This document shows positions 8,702-16,240 of a stretch of DNA of 64,000 nucleotides, piece after piece (position 1 is the first letter of the stretch; each line of letters begins with the position of its first letter). The notes beneath the pieces are model-generated. The model was given only the letters and a program-made list of their open reading frames with translations, was not told the DNA's origin and made no database searches. The stretch is from Chelativorans alearensis (GTDB lineage Bacteria > Pseudomonadota > Alphaproteobacteria > Rhizobiales > Rhizobiaceae): contig NZ_WQNI01000005.1 in assembly GCF_010993735.1 (NCBI RefSeq), forward strand, positions 2,501 to 66,500, written 5' to 3'. Position numbers and translations under genes: made by a program.

Positions 8702-10150
8702 TCACCATTCCGCGGAGACATATTGCGTCTCCAGGAATTCCATCAGCCCCTCGTGCCCGCCCTCGCGTCCGAGGCCGGACTGCTTGACACCGCCGAAGGG
8801 CGCGGCCGCATCGGAGACGAGGCCGCGATTAAGCCCGATCATCCCGAATTCGAGCCGTTCGGCGAGGCCGAGCCCGCGCTTCTGGTCGCGCGTATAGATG
8901 TAGGCGACGAGGCCGTATTCGGTGTCGTTGGCCTTACGCACCACCTCATCCTCGTCGGAAAAACGCTGGAGGGCGGCCACCGGACCGAAGATCTCGTCGC
9001 ACAAGAGCTTCGCCGTATCGGGAACGTCGACAAGCACCGTCGGCGGATAGAAGAAGCCCCTGCCCTCGTGCCGCCTGCCTCCGCAGAGCGCGCGGGCACC
9101 CCTGGCGACCGCGTCCTCCACGAAACCGGCCACCTTGTCGCGCGTATCGGCATTGACCAGCGCGCCCACCTCAGCGCCTTCCAGCCCGTGGCCCATCCTC
9201 ATGGCGCCCATGCGTGCGGCAAGCTTCTCGGCGAATTCATCGTGCACGCTGTCATGCACGTAGAAGCGGTTCGCCGCCGTGCAGGCCTCGCCCATATTGC
9301 GCATCTTGGCGACGAGCGCCCCCTCAACCGCCGCGTCGATATCCCCATCGGCGCAGACGATGAAGGGCGCGTTGCCCCCCAGCTCCATCGCCGGCTTGAC
9401 GATATTGTCGGCAGCGCTCTTCAAAAGCGTGCGGCCGACCGCCGTCGAACCGGTGAACGAGACCACCCGCACCCGCGGGTCGTGCAGCATGGCATCGGCC
9501 ACGGCGCCCGAAGCGCGCGAGGGAAGCGCGTTGACGACACCCGCCGGCACCCCCGCCTCCTCCAGCACCTCCATCAGCGCCAGCATGGTGAGCGGCGTTT
9601 CCGAGGCCGGCTTGATGACGACGGTGCATCCCGCCGCCAGCGCCGGCCCGATCTTCCGCGTGCCCATGGCAGCCGGGAAGTTCCACGGCGTGATGAGAAG
9701 CGCCACGCCCGCCGGCTTGTGATGCGCCAGGATGCGCGCGCCGGAGGCCGGCGCATGCATCACCTGACCGATGTTGCGCACCGCTTCTTCCGCGTACCAG
9801 CGGAAGAACTCCGCCGCATAGGCCATCTCGCCCAGGGAATCGGCGAGCGACTTGCCGTTCTCGAGCGTCATCAGCCGGGCGAAACGCCCCTTCTCGCGGG
9901 TCAGTATGTCGAAGGCCCGGCGCAGGATTTCCGCACGCTCGCGCGGCTTCCTCGCCGCCCATCCGGCAAAGGCCGCACTGGCCGCCTCGACCGCCGCGAT
10001 CGCGTCCTCCACCGTGCCGTTGGCGACATCGGCAATCTTTTCTTCCCGTGCGGGATCGTAGACCGGAAAGGTGCCCCCGTCGGAAGCCTCGCGCCATTGG
10101 CCGCCGATGTAGAGCCCGCTCGCGAGGCTGGAGGGGATTTCATGCTTCAT
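8702..10150 (-). CDS. NAD(P)-dependent succinate-semialdehyde dehydrogenase family protein
   Basis: Aldehyde dehydrogenase superfamily member, 482 aa, closest in pattern to GabD-type succinate-semialdehyde dehydrogenases. It shows ITPWNFPAAMGTRKIGPAL, the catalytic glutamate in MELGGNAPFIVC and the nucleophilic cysteine in GEACTAANRFYVH. The C-terminal segment EIFGPVAALQRF...SGLGREGGHEG is also typical. It lies between E1 beta and E2, an unusual position for an aldehyde dehydrogenase in a 2-oxoacid dehydrogenase operon. It probably converts a semialdehyde made by another enzyme of the pathway to a carboxylate or acyl product (inference). Confidence 0.9.
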   Translation of the reverse strand: MKHEIPSSLASGLYIGGQWREASDGGTFPVYDPAREEKIADVANGTVEDAIAAVEAASAAFAGWAARKPRERAEILRRAFDILTREKGRFARLMTLENGKSLADSLGEMAYAAEFFRWYAEEAVRNIGQVMHAPASGARILAHHKPAGVALLITPWNFPAAMGTRKIGPALAAGCTVVIKPASETPLTMLALMEVLEEAGVPAGVVNALPSRASGAVADAMLHDPRVRVVSFTGSTAVGRTLLKSAADNIVKPAMELGGNAPFIVCADGDIDAAVEGALVAKMRNMGEACTAANRFYVHDSVHDEFAEKLAARMGAMRMGHGLEGAEVGALVNADTRDKVAGFVEDAVARGARALCGGRRHEGRGFFYPPTVLVDVPDTAKLLCDEIFGPVAALQRFSDEDEVVRKANDTEYGLVAYIYTRDQKRGLGLAERLEFGMIGLNRGLVSDAAAPFGGVKQSGLGREGGHEGLMEFLETQYVSAEW

Positions 10151-10168
10151 CGTGAACCTCCTCCGTCC

Positions 10169-11146
10169 TCACGCCATTGCCCGGCGCACGCGCTCGGCGA
10201 TGCGCTCGGGCGTCGGCAGGACGATGTCTTCCAGATTGTCGGCCGCCGGCAGCGGGATATGCGGCGTCGTGATGCGCACCACCGGGCCGTCGAGATCGTA
10301 GAACGCCTCGTCGGCCACGATGGAGGCGATCTCCGCCCCCCACCCGCACAGACGCGGGTTCTCCTCGACGGTGAAGAGCCGCCCCGTCTTCGCCACCGAA
10401 GAAAGAATGGTCCGTGTGTCGAGCGGCACGAGCGAGCGCACGTCGATCACCTCGGCATCGATGCCATGCTCGGCCTTCAGCCTTTCGGCAGCCTCAAGCG
10501 CGCGCGGCACCATCAGCGCCAGCGCCAGGATGGTGGCATTGCTGCCCGCACGCACCACCTTCGCCGTGCCGAGCCGGTCGAGGATCTCCCCGTCCGGCAC
10601 CTCCCCCTTCGAGCCGTAGAGCGACTTGTGCTCGAAGAAGATCACCGGATCGGGATCGCGCACCGCCGCCGCCAGAAGCCCGATCACGTCCACTGGCGAA
10701 GAAGGCGCGACCACCTTCAGCCCCGGGATCATCATCGCCCAGTTCTCGACGGACTGGGAGTGCTGCGCGCCGAAGCGCGAGCCTGCGCCATTGCCGGTCC
10801 GCACCACCAGCGGACACTGGAGCTGGCCATTCGACATGTAGCGGGACTTCGGGAACTCGTTGGCGATATAGTCGAAGCACACGGCAAGGAAGTCGGAGAA
10901 CATGATCTCCGCAATCGGCCGCAGCCCCGTCATCGCCGCCCCCATGGCCGCGCCCAGGATCGCCTGCTCGGAGATCGGCGTATCGCGCACGCGTTTCGGC
11001 CCGAACTGCTCGTAAAGCCCCACCGTCGCCTTGAACACCCCGCCGGCCTTGGCGACGTCCTCGCCCAGGAAGACGACCCGTTCGTCCCGCTCCAGCTCCT
11101 GCGCGATGCCGCGCGCCACCGCTTCTCGATAGGTCAGTTCCGCCAT
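10169..11146 (-). CDS. 2-oxoacid dehydrogenase E1 component, beta subunit
   Basis: Transketolase-like pyrimidine-binding and C-terminal domains in 325 aa, as in PdhB/AcoB/BkdB. The glutamate that activates thiamine diphosphate is in DTPISEQAILG, and FSDFLAVCFDYIANEFPK is the usual subunit-contact helix. The C-terminal half carries VIDVRSLVPLDTRTI and VEENPRLCGWGAEI. It overlaps the E1 alpha gene by 13 bp, so the heterotetramer subunits are made together. Together with E1 alpha and the downstream E2 it should oxidatively decarboxylate a 2-oxoacid or cleave an acetoin-like compound. Confidence 0.93.
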   Translation of the reverse strand: MAELTYREAVARGIAQELERDERVVFLGEDVAKAGGVFKATVGLYEQFGPKRVRDTPISEQAILGAAMGAAMTGLRPIAEIMFSDFLAVCFDYIANEFPKSRYMSNGQLQCPLVVRTGNGAGSRFGAQHSQSVENWAMMIPGLKVVAPSSPVDVIGLLAAAVRDPDPVIFFEHKSLYGSKGEVPDGEILDRLGTAKVVRAGSNATILALALMVPRALEAAERLKAEHGIDAEVIDVRSLVPLDTRTILSSVAKTGRLFTVEENPRLCGWGAEIASIVADEAFYDLDGPVVRITTPHIPLPAADNLEDIVLPTPERIAERVRRAMA

Positions 11147-12159
11147 GCCCAGCCCCCGTCGGCATAAACGTCGGTCGCAAGAATCTCATCCGGCGGCGGC
11201 GGTGCGGCCTTGCAGGCCTCCGTCGCGGCGTCCACCTTCGCCTTGCTCTCCCGCTCGATGGCGGCGATCTCTTTTTCGGAAAAGCCGAACTCGGAAAGCC
11301 GCGCCCGGTAGACTTTCACCGGATCCCGCTCCAGCCATTTCTCCAGCTCCCCTTCCGGCCGATATTTGCCGGGGTCGGCGCGCGAATGGCCTGAGTGGCG
11401 GTAGGTCTTGCACTCGATCAGCGACGGCCCCTCGCCGGCCCGTGCCCTGGCAAAGGCGGCCTCAGCCGCGCGATAGACCGCGTCCGCGTCGTTGCCGTCG
11501 ACCAGGATGCTTTCAAGCCCGTAGGCGGAGGCGCGGTCGGCGGCCGGATTCTCCACCGCCGTCACCTCGCCGATGGGCGTGTATTCCATGTAGAGGTTGT
11601 TCTCGCAGCAAAAGACCACCGGCAGCTTCCAGACGGCGGCGAAGTTCAGCGCCTCGTGAAAGGCACCGATATTGGTCGTCCCATCACCGAAGAAGCAGAC
11701 CGACACATCGTCATGGCCGAGATACTGCGCCCGCCACGCCGCTCCACAGGCAATCGGCAGATGCGCGCCGATGATGGCGTAGGAGCCCATCACGCCGTGG
11801 TCGACGGAGGTCAGGTGCATCGACCCGCCCTTGCCGCGCATCAGCCCGTTGTCGCGCTGCATGAGCTCGCCCAGCACCGCCTCCATGTCGACGCCACGCG
11901 CCAGTGTGTGCGCATGTCCGCGATAGGTGCAGAACGACTTGTCCCCTTCCTTCATGGCCACCGCGAACCCCGCCGCAATCGCCTCCTGGCCGAGCGACAG
12001 GTGGCTCGTCCCCTTGACGAGGTTCTGCAGGAACAGGTCGTAGGCCCGCTTCTCGAAATCGCGGATCTCCACCTGGCGCCGGTAAAGATCGAGCCGCGTC
12101 TCGGGCGCGATATCGTCGTTGACGCGGGCGGCCGCGCCTGGCTTCTGGCGCACATTCAT
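11134..12159 (-). CDS. 2-oxoacid dehydrogenase E1 component, alpha subunit
   Basis: Thiamine-diphosphate-binding E1 alpha subunit, 341 aa. The TPP/Mg motif reads GDGTTNIGAFHEALNFAA and ends near CENN. The loop that in regulated enzymes carries phosphorylation sites reads YRHSGHSRADPGKYRP. The N-terminal part (LDLYRRQVEIRDFEKRAYDLF, then HLSLGQEAIAAGF) is typical. It is 39 bp downstream of the M24-family gene and overlaps E1 beta by 13 bp. The pattern fits both pyruvate dehydrogenase-like and acetoin dehydrogenase-like E1 alpha; context favours a dedicated catabolic complex. Confidence 0.93.
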   Translation of the reverse strand: MNVRQKPGAAARVNDDIAPETRLDLYRRQVEIRDFEKRAYDLFLQNLVKGTSHLSLGQEAIAAGFAVAMKEGDKSFCTYRGHAHTLARGVDMEAVLGELMQRDNGLMRGKGGSMHLTSVDHGVMGSYAIIGAHLPIACGAAWRAQYLGHDDVSVCFFGDGTTNIGAFHEALNFAAVWKLPVVFCCENNLYMEYTPIGEVTAVENPAADRASAYGLESILVDGNDADAVYRAAEAAFARARAGEGPSLIECKTYRHSGHSRADPGKYRPEGELEKWLERDPVKVYRARLSEFGFSEKEIAAIERESKAKVDAATEACKAAPPPPDEILATDVYADGGWAWRN

Positions 12160-12198
12160 CGGGCGCTCTCCTCGTTCTTCAAAGCAGGCCGTCCGGCT

Positions 12199-13515
12199 TC
12201 AGTAGCGGTTGGCGATGGGCAGTTCCTCGGCGGGGAAGCGGGAGATCACCTCGCACCCCGTATCGGTCACCACCACCTCCTCCTCGATGCGCGCCGCCGA
12301 ATAGCCGTCGGTGGCCGGGCAGTAGGTCTCCAGCGCGAAGACCATGCCGGTCTTGATCTCCATCGGGTTGTCCAGCGAGACGAGGCGGGAGATGATGGGC
12401 CGCTCGTGCAGCGCCAGCCCAAGCCCGTGGCCGAACTGCAATCCGAATGCAGCCATCTCGGAGGGGAAGCCGAATTCCTCCGCCTTCGGCCAGACATTCG
12501 CCACGGTGTCGGTGGAAACACCCGGCCTGATGAGCGCGATCGCCGCGTCCAGCCACTCCCGGCACTTCACATAGGCATCCCGCTGCACCGGCGTCGCACG
12601 GCCGACATTGAAGGTGCGGTAGTAGCAGGTGCGGTAGCCCTGGTACGACTGCAGGATGTCGAAGAAGGCCTGGTCGCCGGGGCGGATCAGCCGGTCGGTG
12701 AAATTGTGCGGATGCGGATTGCAGCGCTCGCCGGCGATCGCGTTGATCGCCTCAACGTCGTCCGAGCCCATCTCGTAGAGCATCTTGTTGGCCGCAGCCA
12801 CGATGTCGTTCTCGCGCACGCCCGGCTTCAGCTCCTCCCAGATCATATGATAGACGCCGTCCACCATCGCGGCGGCTTGGTTCAAGAGCACGATCTCATC
12901 GATGTTCTTGATCTCGCGCGCGTCCAGCATGACCTGCTGGCCGTCGACGACGTCGAGCCCCGCTCTCTGCAGCTCGAAGAGCATCGCCGTCTCAGTGATA
13001 TCCACACCGACGGGCAAATCCGCCACGCCGGCCTGGCGCAGGAGGTCCGCGATCTCCTCCGCATGTGCCTTCATCAGCCCCACCGCGGGCGGCACCGTGC
13101 CGCGCATGCCCAGCATGCCGGCGCGGAAGTGGCTTTCAGGCATCCAGTCGCAATAGAGCCGGTGATGCACCGCGGCCGAGCCGAAATCCCACAGCACCGG
13201 TTCATTGTCGCCGGCGAGCAGAGCGAAGCGGCACAGCTTGTCGCGCTCCCATTCGCCGATCTTGGTGGAGGTCACGTAGCGGATATTGTTGACGTCGAAG
13301 AGCAGCAGCGCGCCGCACTTTGAATTCTTCAACGCCTGACGCGCCCTGGCCAGCCGATAGGCATGCATGCGGCGGTGGTCGACGCGCACCTCGAAGTCGA
13401 CGCTCATATGGCCGGGAGCGGGGATCGCCCGGTCCCAGCGCCAGTTGGGCGCCAGCGCCTCTCTCAGCGCAGCTCCCACATCGATCTCACGCGGTTGCAG
13501 GATATGTTCGTTCAT
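12199..13515 (-). CDS. M24 (creatinase/aminopeptidase P/DddP-like) family protein with an incomplete metal site
   Basis: First gene of the dehydrogenase operon, 438 aa. It has an N-terminal creatinase-like domain (about 50-200, with LLFDVNNIRYVTS) and a C-terminal pita-bread domain (about 210-425). Of the five M24 metal ligands I can place Asp286 (FFDIL), His363 (FGHGLGLALH), Glu396 (ALETYC) and Glu411/412 (RIEEEVVV). The second aspartate, expected about 11 residues after Asp286, falls in RTCYYRTF, which has none. The enzyme may therefore bind one metal or work without metal, as creatinase does. The length and layout recall DddP-type DMSP lyases as well as Xaa-Pro peptidases, so the reaction is open. 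Confidence 0.8.
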   Translation of the reverse strand: MNEHILQPREIDVGAALREALAPNWRWDRAIPAPGHMSVDFEVRVDHRRMHAYRLARARQALKNSKCGALLLFDVNNIRYVTSTKIGEWERDKLCRFALLAGDNEPVLWDFGSAAVHHRLYCDWMPESHFRAGMLGMRGTVPPAVGLMKAHAEEIADLLRQAGVADLPVGVDITETAMLFELQRAGLDVVDGQQVMLDAREIKNIDEIVLLNQAAAMVDGVYHMIWEELKPGVRENDIVAAANKMLYEMGSDDVEAINAIAGERCNPHPHNFTDRLIRPGDQAFFDILQSYQGYRTCYYRTFNVGRATPVQRDAYVKCREWLDAAIALIRPGVSTDTVANVWPKAEEFGFPSEMAAFGLQFGHGLGLALHERPIISRLVSLDNPMEIKTGMVFALETYCPATDGYSAARIEEEVVVTDTGCEVISRFPAEELPIANRY

Positions 13516-13606
13516 CGCCTCCTCCTCCCGGTTCGGCGTTCATTGAGGTATGGCCGTCACCGGTGATGCGTGCCGCTGATGTCTTTTCCCAGCACTGTGT
13601 GGCTGG

Positions 13607-13620
13607 TGCAATCGTTTGCA
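13607..13620. promoter_or_regulatory. LacI-family operator, site 1 (upstream of the M24-E1-E2 operon)
   Basis: TGCAATCGTTTGCA is a near-perfect palindrome with the central CG typical of LacI-family operators. It lies 92 bp upstream of the M24 gene start, in the divergent region shared with the LacI-type regulator gene. The identical 14-mer recurs at 20809-20822 before the TRAP operon. Binding is inferred. Confidence 0.7.
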
Positions 13621-13747
13621 CATAACCATCATCGATGCACGGTGTCAATCGCAAGATCGGACATGCGGCTCACGTTCGCCTTTCCCGCCGTCGAGAGGCC
13701 CGCTCTTCCGGATTGGGCCCAACCGACGCACCCCCGCTCCGTGCATT

Positions 13748-13761
13748 TGAAAACGTTTGCA
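13748..13761. promoter_or_regulatory. LacI-family operator variant, site 2 (upstream of the regulator gene)
   Basis: TGAAAACGTTTGCA matches site 1 in its right half (CGTTTGCA) and is a weaker palindrome around ACGT. It lies 54 bp before the LacI-type regulator start, a position suited to autoregulation. Binding is inferred from similarity and location. Confidence 0.55.
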
Positions 13762-13814
13762 CGAAACGGTATTCTGGCCGGAGTTCGTTTGATTCCGGAG
13801 CCGCACCAGCCACC

Positions 13815-14906
13815 ATGCAGAAGACGTCCATCAAGAAACGCGTGACGCTCAAGGACGTTGCCAATGCGGTAGGGGTCCATGTCTCGACGGTTTCCCGCGC
13901 GCTCGATCCGCGCACGCGGCATCTCATCACGCCGGAGGTGGCCGAGCAGATATTGAAAGCGAGCGAGCGGCTCGACTACCGCCAGAACGCGGCCGCCTAT
14001 TCGCTCAAGACCAATCGCACGCGCACCATCGGCGTCGTCGTGCCCGACATCACCAACCCCGTGTTCCCGCCGATCATCCGCGGTGTGGAGGATGCGCTGG
14101 CAAGCCGCGGCTACGTCGCCATCCTCGGCAACACCGATGGCGACATGCGCCGCGAGACCGGCCTTGTCGAAACCTTCCGCTCGCGCGGCGTCGACGGGCT
14201 GATCCTGGCGAGCGTCGAGCGCGAGGACGCCGCCGTCTCCAAGCTGGCCGCCGAGGGGTTGCCGGTCATCACCGTCAACCGGCGGGTGGACGACAGCACC
14301 GTGGCCTCCGTCGTCAACGACGAGGCGGAAGGCATCCGCCGGGTGCTCACCCATCTCGTCTCGCTCGGCCACCGGCGGGTGGCCAACATCGCGGGCCCCC
14401 AGTCCCTGTCGACGGGCGCCGCGCGTTATGCCGGCTTCGAAAAGTACCGCGGGCCGATGGGGCTTGCCGACGATCGCGGCCTCGTCGTTTTCGCCAACGC
14501 CTTCAACGAGGCGGAGGGTGAGCGCTGCGTGGAGGAGCTTTTGGCGAGCGGCGCCGAGTTCACGGCCATTGTCTGCTCGAACGACCGGCTGGCGGTCGGC
14601 GCCATCGCCGCGCTTTCCCGGCACGGCCGGCGCTGCCCGGAGGATGTGTCGGTGACCGGCTACAACGACATGCCGATGGTGGAGCGGATGCAGCCACCCC
14701 TCACCACCATCCGCATCCAGTCCAACAAGGTCGGCTTCGAGGCAGGACAGCTTCTGGTGCAGATGATCGAGCGCCCGCCCGGCGAATACGTGGCGGAACA
14801 TATCGTGCTCCCCATCGAACTGATCGTCCGCGGCTCGACCCGCGCCATCCACGCCCCGAACGGGCAAGACGGGGACACGGCTAAACCGCGCGTCCGCCCC
14901 CTCTAG
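13815..14906 (+). CDS. LacI family transcriptional regulator (catabolic locus)
   Basis: Repressor-type regulator, 363 aa. The N-terminal helix-turn-helix reads VTLKDVANAVGVHVSTVSRAL (about residues 9-29, broken here as VTLKDVANAVGVHVSTVS then RAL), followed by the hinge and a periplasmic-binding-protein-like sensor domain (IGVVVPDITNPVFPPIIRG onward). The ATG at 13815 was chosen because it places the HTH at the N-terminus; the frame is open upstream but overlaps the operator region. It is divergent from the M24-E1-E2 operon, with two operator-like palindromes between them. I infer that it controls that operon, itself, and the TRAP-amidohydrolase operon. Its stop codon lies inside the left terminus of a 122-bp inverted-repeat element. 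Confidence 0.92.
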   Translation: MQKTSIKKRVTLKDVANAVGVHVSTVSRALDPRTRHLITPEVAEQILKASERLDYRQNAAAYSLKTNRTRTIGVVVPDITNPVFPPIIRGVEDALASRGYVAILGNTDGDMRRETGLVETFRSRGVDGLILASVEREDAAVSKLAAEGLPVITVNRRVDDSTVASVVNDEAEGIRRVLTHLVSLGHRRVANIAGPQSLSTGAARYAGFEKYRGPMGLADDRGLVVFANAFNEAEGERCVEELLASGAEFTAIVCSNDRLAVGAIAALSRHGRRCPEDVSVTGYNDMPMVERMQPPLTTIRIQSNKVGFEAGQLLVQMIERPPGEYVAEHIVLPIELIVRGSTRAIHAPNGQDGDTAKPRVRPL

Positions 14907-15024
14907 TGGTGCGATCCTGACAGATGGTACCCATCTGTCAGGGCAAATCGCCCCACCAGATCAATAGCTTGTGGGCTGACTTATCCAAACAGATGGGTAC
15001 CATCTGTTTGGGTCAGACCACTAG
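14903..15024. repeat. 122-bp MITE-like inverted-repeat element
   Basis: The ends are CTAGTGGT (14903-14910) and ACCACTAG (15017-15024). Inside are two hairpins: one spans 14918-14940 (arms TGACAGATG/CATCTGTCA) and one spans 14985-15011 (arms CCAAACAGATGG/CCATCTGTTTGG, loop GTA). Their 17-base cores are exact reverse complements of each other, so the whole element is one large inverted repeat containing smaller ones. No coding capacity. The TAG stop of the LacI-type gene is within the left terminus. Confidence 0.75.
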
Positions 15025-15026
15025 AA

Positions 15027-15127
15027 GCAATTCCAGGAAAAGTGGGAACCGGTTTTCCGTCCGGAATTGCGGCAAGATAAAAGGTTAGATCGTTTCGCCG
15101 TTTCCATGAAATGGTGAAATGATCTAG
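15027..15127. repeat. dispersed Rhizobiales-type intergenic repeat (GCAATTCC...GGAATTGC family)
   Basis: GCAATTCC (15027-15034) pairs with GGAATTGC (15063-15070), with GGAAAA/TTTTCC inside. A second hairpin follows, with the imperfect arms GATCGTTTCGCCGTTTC and GAAATGGTGAAATGATC, ending in CTAG at 15127. I recognise the pattern as an abundant short intergenic repeat of Rhizobiales. It immediately follows the 122-bp element and ends 21 bp before the hydrolase gene. Confidence 0.65.
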
Positions 15128-15148
15128 CTCGGCAACAGGAACCCTCCC

Positions 15149-16207
15149 ATGGCCGCTACGGAAAACCGCCTCATGGAAGTCGCCGGCCACTGGCTGCCGC
15201 GCATGGAGGTGGCCGGCATCCCCTCGACCACGGCGAAGGCAGTGATGGAGGCTGCCGGCACCTGGGAGAATTGGTGCCGCGCCTGGACCGCTGAAGGCGA
15301 ACGCCACCGGGCCGCTGGAGAAGAAGCCCTGTCTCTCGGCCGTCGCGTGACAGCGGGCGAGGCCTTTGCCCGCGCGAGCTTGTTCTATCACTTCGCACAA
15401 TTCATGTTCTTCGACGACATCGCCCAGAAGAACGCGGCAGCCCGCGCAAAGTGCGAAGCCTATGCGCGGGCATTGCCGATGCTCGATCCGCCGGGCGAAA
15501 TTCTGTCGATCCCTTTCGAAGGCGGTGTCATCCGGGCGGCGCTACGCAAGCCGGTGCGCGGCACCGCACCCTACCCTCTCGCCATTCTCATCCCCGGCTC
15601 CGACTCCACGAAGGAGGAGTTTCCGGCGCTCGAAGCGCATTTCCTGAAACGCGGCCTTGCGACGCTGTCGGTCGACGGGCCGGGTCAGGGCGAAGGCCGC
15701 AGCCTCGGGCCGCTCAGGGCGGATATCGGCCCCGCGCTCGCCGCCGTTGTCGAACACGTTCATGGCGTGCCCGGAATTGCCGACGGCATCGCGCTGGTGG
15801 GCATGGCCTTCGGCGGCCACCTGGCGCTGCGAGCTGCCGGTGCCGTACCCGGCCTGAAGGCCGTGGTCTCCATCAACGGCTTTCACGATCTGGCGGCCAT
15901 GTGGCCAGGTTTCCCGCCGGTCTACCGTGACAACATGACCTACGCACTCGGCGCCGCCGACATGGAAGAGGCGGCGGAGCGGGCGCGCGCCTTCACCCTT
16001 GCGGGCACCCTTCCAGCCTCCTGCCCGATGCTCGTCATCCACGGCGGCAAGGACCGCATCTTTCCACCGGGAGAAGCCGAGCGCTGCGCTGCCTGGGCGG
16101 GCGGTGCGGAGCTCGTGATTTACCCGGATGGCAATCACGTCTGCAACAATATTGCTTGGGCCTATCGCCCTATGGCCGCCGACTTTGCTGCCGAGAAACT
16201 GACCTGA
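15149..16207 (+). CDS. alpha/beta hydrolase-fold protein lacking the nucleophilic serine
   Basis: A 352-aa protein resembling the DHPON-hydrolase/FrsA type: a helical N-terminal lid (about 1-115), then an alpha/beta hydrolase core (about 120-350). The core has ILIPGSDSTKEEF, where the oxyanion loop is expected, and SVDGPGQGEGRS. The nucleophile elbow, normally GxSxG, reads VGMAFGGH, placing Ala220 where serine belongs. The acid (Asp302 in GGKDRIFP) and the base (His330 in DGNHVCNN) are retained. It may use water-mediated or lyase chemistry, or be non-catalytic. It lies between the two arms of the catabolic locus, convergent with the amidohydrolase gene. Confidence 0.8.
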   Translation: MAATENRLMEVAGHWLPRMEVAGIPSTTAKAVMEAAGTWENWCRAWTAEGERHRAAGEEALSLGRRVTAGEAFARASLFYHFAQFMFFDDIAQKNAAARAKCEAYARALPMLDPPGEILSIPFEGGVIRAALRKPVRGTAPYPLAILIPGSDSTKEEFPALEAHFLKRGLATLSVDGPGQGEGRSLGPLRADIGPALAAVVEHVHGVPGIADGIALVGMAFGGHLALRAAGAVPGLKAVVSINGFHDLAAMWPGFPPVYRDNMTYALGAADMEEAAERARAFTLAGTLPASCPMLVIHGGKDRIFPPGEAERCAAWAGGAELVIYPDGNHVCNNIAWAYRPMAADFAAEKLT

Positions 16208-16240
16208 CCAGCCGCCTCTTGCGCTCCATTACGCCCCTCT

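Noticed and set aside
6329-11167. A plus-strand open frame of over 1600 codons opposite the dehydrogenase operon
   Set aside because: It is the antisense shadow of several well-supported minus-strand genes in GC-rich DNA. The product is His/Arg-rich, has no domain, no signal at its start, and spans gene boundaries.
13635-13814. An earlier start for the LacI-type regulator that would add 60 residues
   Set aside because: It would put the operator at 13748 inside the coding region and displace the HTH from the N-terminus.
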